Shown piece after piece: positions 1 to 5,143 of a DNA stretch of 5,143 nt. Within the stretch, counting starts at the first letter, position 1, and each line of letters opens with the position of its first letter. Made by a program: the position numbers and the translations under genes. Source of the DNA: Burkholderiaceae bacterium (lineage in GTDB: Bacteria; Pseudomonadota; Gammaproteobacteria; Burkholderiales; Burkholderiaceae_C); assembly GCA_025458585.1 (NCBI GenBank), contig JALOSD010000148.1, positions 1-5,143 of the forward strand, written 5' to 3'. The notes beneath the pieces were generated by a model. The model made no database searches. It was not told where the DNA came from and was given only the letters and a program-made list of their open reading frames with translations.

Positions 1-131
1 AATTGAAACTGGACGTGATCGCGATTGCGACGCTGGCCGACCTGCTCCACTATCTGGCCACCACCAGCGACGCGGGGCTGGCGCGCCACGCGGCGTCGGT
101 GGCGGCCTACCGCGAACGCTACGGAGTCTGA
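1..131 (+). CDS. pyrE: Orotate phosphoribosyltransferase, C-terminal end only (partial)
   Basis: The gene enters from the left edge and ends at TGA 129-131, leaving 42 complete codons from base 3. The visible tail runs from LKLDVIAIATLADLLHYLA to a final AAYRERYGV. A 'V-I-A-I-A-T-L-x-D-L-L' strand-helix followed by a terminal 'AYRxxYGV' is the usual end of the long bacterial PyrE form. The enzyme transfers phosphoribose from PRPP to orotate, giving OMP in de novo pyrimidine synthesis in the cytoplasm. The PRPP-binding loop and active site lie outside the window, so the call rests on the tail and on the familiar neighbourhood next to a DUF4124 gene and gatB. The stop codon abuts the next ATG with no gap, which suggests co-transcription and translational coupling. 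Confidence 0.8.
   Translation, partial: LKLDVIAIATLADLLHYLATTSDAGLARHAASVAAYRERYGV
123..126 (+). promoter_or_regulatory. Ribosome binding site for the DUF4124-like gene
   Basis: GGAG lies inside the last codons of pyrE, five bases before the ATG at 132. This good Shine-Dalgarno match supports the ATG that directly follows the pyrE stop, and it means ribosomes finishing pyrE end at the next start site. Confidence 0.65.
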
Positions 132-872
132 ATGAACGCCGACCTTCGCCCCGTCGCGCCGCGCCGCCCCGACGCTCCCCGCCGCGCGCTGCTCGCGGCG
201 CTCGCCGCCCTCGCCAGCGGTCTCGTGCAGGCTCAGCCCGCCGGCAACCCGATCTACACCTGCACGCTGCCCGACGGCCGCCGCATGACGTCCGACCGCC
301 TGATCGCCGCCTGCAACGGCGTCGAGCAGCGCGTGCTGAACCGCGACGGCTCGCTGCGCGAAGTCATCCCGCCGACGCTGACGGCGGAGGAGCGCACGCG
401 CCAGGAGGCACAACAGCGCCGCGAGGCACAGCAGCGCCAGGCGCAGATGGACGCCGTGCGGCGCGACCGCAACCTGACGAGCCGCTTCCCCGACGAGAGC
501 GCGCACCAGCGTGCGCGCGAGGCGGCGATCGGCCCGGTGCTCGCGGCGTTGCGCTCGAGCGAGCAGCGGCTCGAGGCGTTGCAGCGCGAACGCAAGCCGC
601 TGCTCGACGAGACCGAGTTCTACAAGGACCGCGCGCTGCCCGACAAGCTGCGCCAGCAGCTCGCCGCGAACGAGGCGGCGGCCGAGGCGCAGCGCCACGC
701 GATCGAGACGCACCGCGCCGAGCTCGACCGCATCAACGGCAACTACGACGCCGAGCTCGCGCGCCTGCGCAAGTTGTGGGCTGGCGCCCCGCCGGGCTCG
801 CTCGGGACGACGCCGTCGGCTACGGTGCCGGTGGCCGCCGACCTGCGCAACGGCGCCGCGACGCCGCGCTGA
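132..872 (+). CDS. Exported DUF4124-like protein with coiled coil, function unknown
   Basis: This is a 246-residue protein of unknown function. Residues 1-18 are arginine-rich, residues 19-32 are hydrophobic (ALLAALAALASGLV), and a signal peptidase I site is likely after VQA at residue 34. The mature protein would therefore be periplasmic. Residues about 41-62 (IYTC...DGRRMTSDR...AAC) resemble the small DUF4124 domain. C44 and C61 could form a disulphide. From about 84 to 215 the chain is rich in E, Q, R and A with heptad-like spacing and no aromatic core, so a long helical coiled coil is likely. The last 30 residues are Pro/Gly/Ala/Thr-rich and probably disordered. The N-region contains an RR pair (PRRALLAAL), but it lacks the rest of the Tat motif, so Sec export is preferred. 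The start is fixed by the GGAG at 123-126 and by the signal peptide. From memory, similar proteins sit between pyrE and gatB in other Burkholderiales. The DUF4124 assignment is by eye. Confidence 0.8.
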   Translation: MNADLRPVAPRRPDAPRRALLAALAALASGLVQAQPAGNPIYTCTLPDGRRMTSDRLIAACNGVEQRVLNRDGSLREVIPPTLTAEERTRQEAQQRREAQQRQAQMDAVRRDRNLTSRFPDESAHQRAREAAIGPVLAALRSSEQRLEALQRERKPLLDETEFYKDRALPDKLRQQLAANEAAAEAQRHAIETHRAELDRINGNYDAELARLRKLWAGAPPGSLGTTPSATVPVAADLRNGAATPR

Positions 873-893
873 CGCCGAGCGGGCGGCGCGGCC

Positions 894-2348
894 TCAGCCG
901 CCGCCGAGCCGTCGCCGCAGCACGTCGTTGACCTGCGCCGGGTTGGCCTTGCCCTTGCTCGCCTTCATCACCTGGCCGACGAGGGCGTTGAACGCCTTCT
1001 CCTTGCCGGCACGGAATTCCTCGACCGACTTCGCGTTGGCGGCGATCACGTCGTCGACGATCGCCTCGAGCGCACCGGCGTCGTTCATCTGGCGCAGCCC
1101 CCTGGCCTCGATCAGCGCGTCGACGTCACGGCCCTCGCCCGCCCACAGCGCGTCGAACACCTGGCGTGCGGCGTTGTTCGAGACCGTGCCGTCGACGACG
1201 CGGCCGATCAGCGCCGCGAGCGTCGCCGGCGGCACCGGGCTCGCGTCGATGCCGCGCCCCTCGGCGTTGAGGCGCTTGCTCACCTCGCCCATCAGCCAGT
1301 TCGCGACCAGCTTCGGTTGCCCGCAGGCGTCGCGCGCCGCCTCGTAGTAGCGCGCGAACGCGAGGCTTTGCGTCATCAGCGCCGCGGCGTCGGCGGTGAG
1401 GCCATCGTCGCGGCGGAAACGCGCGGCCATCGCCGCTGGCAGTTCGGGCATGCCGGCCTGCACGCGCCCGACCCACTCGGGCGCGATCACGAGCGGCGGC
1501 AGGTCGGGGTCGGGGAAGTAGCGGTAGTCGTGCGCCTCTTCCTTCGTGCGCATCGCGCGCGTCTCGCCCGTGGCGGGGTCGAACAGCACGGTGGCCTGCT
1601 CGATCGCGAGGCCGTCCTCGATGCGCTCGATCTGCCACTGCACCTCGAAGTCGATCGCCTGCTGAAGGAAGCGGAAGCTGTTGAGGTTCTTGATCTCGCG
1701 CCGCGTGCCCAGCGGCTGGCCGGGCTTGCGCACCGAGACGTTGGCGTCGCAGCGGAACGACCCCTCCTGCATGTTGCCATCGCAGATGTCGAGCCAGACG
1801 ACGAGCGCGTGCAGCGCCTTCGCGTACTCGGCGGCCTCCGCGCTCGAGCGCATGTCGGGCTCGGAGACGATCTCGAGCAGCGGCGTGCCGGCGCGGTTCA
1901 GGTCGATGCCCGTGAGGCCGTGGAAGTCCTCGTGCAGGCTCTTGCCGGCGTCCTCCTCGAGATGCGCGCGCGTCAGCCGCACGCGCCGCGGCGCGCCCTC
2001 GAGCACGAACTCGACCTGCCCGCCCTGCACGACCGGGATCTCGTACTGGCTGATCTGGTAGCCCTTCGGCAGGTCGGGGTAGAAGTAGTTCTTGCGCGCG
2101 AAGATCGACAGCGGCGCCACCTTCGCGCCGACCGCGAGGCCGAAGCGGATCGCGCGCTCGACCGCGCCGCGGTTGAGCACCGGCAGCGTGCCCGGCAGCG
2201 CGAGGTCGACCGCGCAGGCCTGCGTGTTCGGCGCCGCGCCGAAGCGCGTCGACGCGCCACTGAAGATCTTGCTCGCCGTCGACAGCTGCGCGTGCGTCTC
2301 GAGGCCGATCACGACCTCGTAGCCGCGGACCAGGGCCGGCGCGCTCAC
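894..2348 (-). CDS. gatB: Asp/Glu-tRNA(Asn/Gln) amidotransferase subunit B
   Basis: GatB is the tRNA-binding and kinase subunit of GatCAB. It phosphorylates the side chain of Asp or Glu misloaded on tRNA(Asn) or tRNA(Gln), then amidates it with ammonia channelled from GatA. The 484 residues match normal family length. Visible motifs, in order, are VIGLETHAQL (13-22; E17 and H19 in the catalytic cradle), RKNYFYPDLPKGYQISQYE (85-103), HLEEDAGKS (129-137), IDLNRAGTPLLEIVSEPD (148-165), MQEGSFRCDANVSVR (193-207), EIKNLNSF (218-225) and HDYRYFPDPDLPPL (273-286). From about 300 to the end are the helical region and the YqeY-like tail domain that grips tRNA, ending KGKANPAQVNDVLRRR. The start codon is GTG (2348-2346). 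It overlaps the gatA stop by four bases and has a strong GGGAGG seven bases upstream. No frameshift or missing motif is seen. Confidence 0.98.
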   Translation of the reverse strand: MSAPALVRGYEVVIGLETHAQLSTASKIFSGASTRFGAAPNTQACAVDLALPGTLPVLNRGAVERAIRFGLAVGAKVAPLSIFARKNYFYPDLPKGYQISQYEIPVVQGGQVEFVLEGAPRRVRLTRAHLEEDAGKSLHEDFHGLTGIDLNRAGTPLLEIVSEPDMRSSAEAAEYAKALHALVVWLDICDGNMQEGSFRCDANVSVRKPGQPLGTRREIKNLNSFRFLQQAIDFEVQWQIERIEDGLAIEQATVLFDPATGETRAMRTKEEAHDYRYFPDPDLPPLVIAPEWVGRVQAGMPELPAAMAARFRRDDGLTADAAALMTQSLAFARYYEAARDACGQPKLVANWLMGEVSKRLNAEGRGIDASPVPPATLAALIGRVVDGTVSNNAARQVFDALWAGEGRDVDALIEARGLRQMNDAGALEAIVDDVIAANAKSVEEFRAGKEKAFNALVGQVMKASKGKANPAQVNDVLRRRLGGG

Positions 2349-3844
2349 GACGAGGCCTCCCGTGGCTCGCGGAGGTGGAAGTCGGTCGCCTGCTGGAACG
2401 CGTACGCCGCGTGCAGCAGCGTGCCTTCGGCGAAGTAGTTGCCGATCAGCTGCAGCCCGACCGGCATGCCCCCCTCGCCGAAGCCGGCCGGCACGCTCAT
2501 GCCGGGCAGCCCGGCAAGGCTCGCCGGCAGCGTGAAGATGTCGGCGAGGTACGCCTTCACCGGGTCGTCACCCTGCGCGCCGAGCGGCCACGCCACCGTC
2601 GGCGCCACCGGCCCGGCGATCACGTCGCACTGTTCGAAGCACTGGCGGAAGTCGTCGGCGATCATCCGGCGCAGCTTCTGCGCCTGCAGGTAGTAGGCGT
2701 CGTAGTAGCCGTGCGAGAGCACGTAGGTGCCGATCATGATGCGGCGCTTGACCTCGGCACCGAAGCCCTCGGCACGCGTCCTCTTGTACATGTCGAGCAG
2801 GTCGTCGTACGCCGCCGCGCGGTGGCCGTAGCGCACGCCGTCGAAGCGCGACAGGTTCGAGCTCGCCTCGGCCGGCGCGATGATGTAGTAGACGGGAATC
2901 GACAGCTCGGTGCGCGGCAGGCTGACGTCGACGAGCGTCGCGCCGAGGCGCTCGAACTCGGCGAGCGCGGCGCGCACCGCGGCCGCGACGTCGGCGGCGA
3001 GGCCCGGCGGGAAGAACTCGCGCGGCAGGCCGACGCGCAGGCCGGCGAGCGGCCGGCTGGGCGTCGCGCCGTCGCGCGGCGCGCGCATGAGCGCGTGGAA
3101 GTCCTGCGGCGGACGCTGGGCGCTCGTGCTGTCGCGCTCGTCGAAGCCGCTCATCGCCGACAGCAGCAGCGCGCAGTCCTCGGCGCTGCGCGCCATCGGC
3201 CCGGCCTGGTCGAGGCTCGAGGCGAAGGCGATCATGCCGTATCGCGAGCACGTGCCGTACGTCGGCTTGATGCCGGTGACGCCGCAGAAGCTCGCAGGCT
3301 GGCGGATCGAGCCGCCCGTGTCGGTGCCGGTGGCCGCCGGCAGCAGGCGCGCGGCGACGGCCGCCGCCGAGCCGCCCGACGAGCCGCCAGGCACGCGCGC
3401 CGCATCCCACGGATTGCGCACGACGCCGAAGGCCGAGTTCTCGTTCGCCGAGCCCATCGCGAACTCGTCGCAGTTGAGCTTGCCGAGCGTCACCGCGCCC
3501 GCGGCGGCGAGCCGCGCGACGACGGTGGCGTCGAACGGGCTGCGGTAGCCGTCGAGCATCTTCGAGCCGGCGGTGCTCGGCCAGTCGCGGGTGACGAAGA
3601 TGTCCTTATGCGCGATAGGCACGCCGGTCAGCGGCGTCGCGTCGCCTCGCGCGCGGCGCGCGTCGGCTTCGCGCGCGGCGGCGAGCGCGAGCTCGGCGTC
3701 GCGGGCGAGGAAGGCGCCGAGCGCGGCGTGGCGCTCGATGCGCGCGAGCAGGTGCTGCGTCACGTCGACGCTCGAGGCCTCGCCGCGTGCGAACGCACGG
3801 CCGAGGTCGGCGACGCCGAGCCGGTGCCAGGCCGCCACGCTCAC
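2345..3844 (-). CDS. gatA: Asp/Glu-tRNA(Asn/Gln) amidotransferase subunit A (glutaminase)
   Basis: GatA is the amidase-signature subunit. It hydrolyses glutamine, and the ammonia travels through an internal channel to GatB. The 499 residues are typical for the family. The Ser-cisSer-Lys triad is visible: K80 in GVPIAHKD, S155 in VPGGSSGGSA, and S179 in GTDTGGSIRQPASFCG. The 24-residue distance between the two serines is standard. Other family stretches are TVVARLAAAGAVTLGKLNCD (107-126), GIKPTYG (191-197), YYIIAPAEASSNLSRFDGVR (319-338), and the C-terminal DIFTLPASLAGLPGMSVPAG (435-454), where an Asp that binds the glutamine amide is expected. The start is GTG at 3844-3842, overlapping the gatC stop as GTGA, with GAAGG seven bases upstream. 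The product is cytoplasmic. The gene is intact. Confidence 0.98.
   Translation of the reverse strand: MSVAAWHRLGVADLGRAFARGEASSVDVTQHLLARIERHAALGAFLARDAELALAAAREADARRARGDATPLTGVPIAHKDIFVTRDWPSTAGSKMLDGYRSPFDATVVARLAAAGAVTLGKLNCDEFAMGSANENSAFGVVRNPWDAARVPGGSSGGSAAAVAARLLPAATGTDTGGSIRQPASFCGVTGIKPTYGTCSRYGMIAFASSLDQAGPMARSAEDCALLLSAMSGFDERDSTSAQRPPQDFHALMRAPRDGATPSRPLAGLRVGLPREFFPPGLAADVAAAVRAALAEFERLGATLVDVSLPRTELSIPVYYIIAPAEASSNLSRFDGVRYGHRAAAYDDLLDMYKRTRAEGFGAEVKRRIMIGTYVLSHGYYDAYYLQAQKLRRMIADDFRQCFEQCDVIAGPVAPTVAWPLGAQGDDPVKAYLADIFTLPASLAGLPGMSVPAGFGEGGMPVGLQLIGNYFAEGTLLHAAYAFQQATDFHLREPREASS
2356..2361 (-). promoter_or_regulatory. Ribosome binding site for gatB
   Basis: Read on the minus strand, this is GGGAGG, seven bases before the GTG start of gatB and inside the last codons of gatA. 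It decides for the GTG start and supports re-initiation at the GTGA overlap. Confidence 0.75.
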
Positions 3845-4140
3845 TCGATGACCTTCGGCACGAGGAACAGGCCTTCCTCGACCGCCGGCGCGCTGCGCTG
3901 GTTGGCGTCGCGCTCGTCGCCCTCGGTGACGGCATCGTCGCGCAGCCGCAGCTCGACCGCCTGCACCGCCGACAGCGGCGTGTACAGCGGCTCGACGCCC
4001 GAGGTGTCGACGGCGCTCATGCGCTCAACGATCGAGAAGAAGCCGTTGAGCTGCTGCAGCATCGCCGCGCGCTCGTCGTCGTGCAGGTCGAGCCGCGCCA
4101 GGTGGGCGATGCGGCCGACGTCGTCGGGGGTCAGGGCCAT
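3841..4140 (-). CDS. gatC: Asp/Glu-tRNA(Asn/Gln) amidotransferase subunit C
   Basis: GatC is the small subunit that wraps between GatA and GatB and stabilises the complex; it has no catalytic site of its own. The 99 residues match the family's usual 95-100. The N-terminal LTPDDVGRIAHLARLDL (3-19), the helix LQQLNGFFSIVERM (28-41), the bridging segment DTSGVEPLYTPL (45-56), and the acidic 'LRDDAVTEGD' followed by APAVEEGLFLVPKVIE at the end are all diagnostic. It is the first gene of the gatCAB operon, so the operon promoter must lie in 4141-4412. The ATG at 4140-4138 gives the expected N-terminus, but the 30 bases before it contain no Shine-Dalgarno sequence. Confidence 0.97.
   Translation of the reverse strand: MALTPDDVGRIAHLARLDLHDDERAAMLQQLNGFFSIVERMSAVDTSGVEPLYTPLSAVQAVELRLRDDAVTEGDERDANQRSAPAVEEGLFLVPKVIE
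3852..3856 (-). promoter_or_regulatory. Ribosome binding site for gatA
   Basis: Read on the minus strand, this is GAAGG, seven bases before the GTG start of gatA and inside the end of gatC. It is a moderate match, and it supports GTG rather than a downstream ATG as the start. Confidence 0.6.
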
Positions 4141-4182
4141 CGGGAGGAAGATCGATTGGCGGCCGTCGAGCGCGTTGTCGCA

Positions 4183-4211
4183 CGTTCCGGCGTGAGGGCT
4201 TCAGGTATTAT
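4183..4211 (+). promoter_or_regulatory. Candidate promoter in the gatC-mreB divergent region
   Basis: TATTAT at 4206-4211 matches the sigma-70 -10 box at five of six positions. It is the only AT-rich patch in this otherwise very GC-rich gap. No convincing -35 box is present; the hexamer at 17-base spacing (4183-4188, CGTTCC) is poor. Initiation would fall near 4218, giving mreB a leader of about 195 bases. The same patch reads GATAAT on the minus strand (4212-4207) and could instead, or also, be the -10 of gatCAB, with a leader of about 60 bases. No good -35 is seen there either. The sequence does not settle which strand is used. Confidence 0.35.
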
Positions 4212-4266
4212 CCCGCGCTTGTCGGATCCCACCGGCTGCGTGCGCAACGATGTCCCGCGCAGGGTC

Positions 4267-4284
4267 GCCCCGGCGGGCTTTTTT
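4267..4284 (+). terminator. Short GC hairpin followed by six T's, upstream of mreB
   Basis: GCCC (4267-4270) pairs with GGGC (4275-4278) around a CGGC loop, directly followed by T4279-T4284. A larger alternative pairs CCCGC (4254-4258) with GCGGG (4273-4277). The layout is that of a Rho-independent terminator on the plus strand, but the minimal stem is only 4 bp, so strength is uncertain. No plus-strand gene ends here: gatC starts nearby and reads the other way. A terminator at this spot would act within the mreB leader, or end a short RNA begun at the TATTAT box. Confidence 0.45.
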
Positions 4285-4353
4285 GTACCTGCTGCGCCGT
4301 CGGCACGAAAGCGCCGCCCAACCCGTTTCGCGATGCCGTCGAACCCCTGCGCC

Positions 4354-4371
4354 GCGGTCCCCGAGGACCGC
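4354..4371 (+). repeat. Perfect inverted repeat (hairpin) in the mreB leader
   Basis: GCGGTCC (4354-4360) and GGACCGC (4365-4371) are perfect complements around a CCGA tetraloop. It lies 41 bases before the mreB ATG and is not followed by a T tract, so it is not a terminator by itself. In RNA it would be a stable stem. Its role is unknown, and it could be chance in such GC-rich DNA. Confidence 0.5.
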
Positions 4372-4412
4372 TGAGCGTCGACAGCGCGCCGCACCGCTCC
4401 CGCGTTCCCCCC

Positions 4413-5143
4413 ATGTTCGAATCCATTCGTCGCTACTTCTCGACGGACCTCGCGATCGACCTCGGCACCGCCAACACGCTGATCTACGTGCGCGGCAAGG
4501 GCATCGTGCTCGACGAGCCGTCGGTGGTGGCGATCCGCCACGAGGGCGGCCCCAACGGCAAGAAGACGATCCAGGCCGTCGGCGCCGAAGCCAAGGCGAT
4601 GCTCGGCAAGGTGCCCGGCAACATCGAGGCCATCCGGCCGATGAAGGACGGCGTGATCGCCGACTTCACCGTCACCGAGCAGATGCTCAAGCAGTTCATC
4701 AAGATGGTGAGTCGGCGCTGGGTGCCGGCGCGAGCGAGGTGTATCTCATCGAGGAGCCGATGGCCGCCGCGATCGGCGCCGGGCTGCCGGTGAGCGAAGC
4801 CAGCGGCTCGATGGTCGTCGACATCGGCGGCGGCACGACCGAGGTCGGCGTGATCTCGCTCGGCGGCATGGTCTACAAGGGCAGCGTGCGCCATCATCAA
4901 CTACATCCGCCGCAACTACGGCATGCTGATCGGCGAGCCCACCGCCGAGGCGATCAAGAAGCAGATCGGCTCGGCCTTCCCGGGCAGCGAGGTCAAGGAG
5001 ATGGAGGTCAAGGGCCGCAACCTCTCCGAGGGGGTGCCGCGCTCCTTCACGATCAGCTCCAACGAGATCCTCGAGGCGCTGACCGACCCTCTGAACCAGA
5101 TCGTCTCGAGCGTGAAGAACGCGCTCGAGCAGACCCCGCCCGA
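4413..5143 (+). pseudogene. mreB: Rod shape-determining protein MreB, frame broken by two internal deletions; runs off the window
   Basis: MreB is the actin-like ATPase that forms membrane-bound filaments and guides sidewall peptidoglycan synthesis. The ATG at 4413 gives the standard MFESIRRYFSTDLAIDLGTA start, with the phosphate-1 motif DLGTANT at 16-22 and normal sequence to V99 (codon 4707-4709). The text then jumps to ESALGAGASEVYLIEEPMAA in another frame (4709-4891), which holds the phosphate-2 motif DIGGGTTEVGVISL. It jumps again at 4892 to IINYIRRNYGMLIGEPTAE in the original frame, continuing cleanly to ALEQTPP at the edge. By comparison with E. coli MreB from memory, 29 codons plus one base (the PSPR...VPCG...QVERRAIR region) and about 26 bases (the VGGDKFDE region) are absent. 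As written, translation ends at TGA 4791-4793 after 126 residues, of which only 99 are MreB. There is no Shine-Dalgarno before the ATG, only a pyrimidine run. The family's last 65 or so residues lie outside the window. Identity is certain; whether the damage is real is not. Confidence 0.9.

Noticed and set aside
511..1347. A 278-codon plus-strand open frame spanning the 3' end of the DUF4124-like gene and the end of gatB
   Set aside because: It is a shadow frame made of runs of Arg/Ser/Ala. It crosses the junction between two convergent real genes and has no start signal.
1317..2438. A 373-codon plus-strand open frame antisense to gatB
   Set aside because: It has the same composition artefact, with Arg/Ala/Val/Asp-rich text, no ribosome binding site and no recognisable fold. 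gatB on the other strand is unmistakable.
823..3339. An identical 18-base string at 823-840 and 3322-3339
   Set aside because: One copy codes in the DUF4124-like gene and the other is antisense within gatA. It is made of simple GGTGCCGG/GGCCGCC words common in such GC-rich DNA, with no flanking similarity.
2375..4195. A 606-codon open frame on the plus strand, antisense to gatA and gatC
   Set aside because: It lies wholly opposite two certain genes. Its translation is a low-complexity R/A/G/V/E/H mix with no domain, as expected when strong G/C bias at third positions removes stops from the opposite strand.
4700..4895. Programmed ribosomal frameshifting or an intron as the explanation for the mreB frame changes
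   Set aside because: Conserved residues are absent, not merely out of frame; no inserted sequence or slippery heptamer is visible. Two shifts would be needed and 38 codons would still be missing.
4250..5143. A plus-strand frame open from ATG 4250 to the window end that includes the out-of-frame middle piece of mreB
   Set aside because: Outside 4709-4891 it reads as Arg/Pro/His-rich nonsense. It is open because of base composition. It does not give a functional MreB fusion, since the ATP-binding start would be missing.

Overview
The window is a very GC-rich stretch of housekeeping chromosome. It most likely comes from a Burkholderiales betaproteobacterium, perhaps of the Rubrivivax/Leptothrix/Methylibium kind. 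The evidence is the G/C-saturated third codon positions, the protein sequences, and the gene order pyrE, DUF4124-type gene, gatB-gatA-gatC on the opposite strand, then mreB. I know this order from that group. The placement is inference; no rRNA or other taxonomic marker is present.

Layout. Bases 1-131 are the 3' end of pyrE (+). Its stop codon directly abuts the start of a gene for an exported, coiled-coil DUF4124-like protein (132-872, +). After 21 bases the gatCAB operon converges on it from the minus strand: gatC (4140-3841), gatA (3844-2345) and gatB (2348-894). Both junctions in the operon are 4-base GTGA overlaps. A 272-base divergent intergenic region (4141-4412) holds a candidate promoter, a short hairpin followed by six T's, and a perfect 7-bp hairpin. 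mreB (+) starts at 4413 and runs off the right edge.

How the genes work together. GatC, GatA and GatB form the heterotrimeric amidotransferase that converts misacylated Asp-tRNA(Asn) and/or Glu-tRNA(Gln) to the correct aminoacyl-tRNA. MreB is the actin-like organiser of sidewall growth and opens the usual mreBCD-mrdAB cluster. PyrE makes orotidine monophosphate in pyrimidine synthesis.

The main anomaly is in mreB. Compared with the well-conserved family, about 88 nt are missing at 4709 and about 26 nt at 4891. The first loss shifts the frame and gives a stop at 4791-4793. The second returns the reading to the original frame. The rest of the gene reads as normal MreB, so a sequence or assembly error is at least as likely as a real mutation. 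I found no mobile element, CRISPR array, tRNA or rRNA, and no sign of a new multi-gene system.
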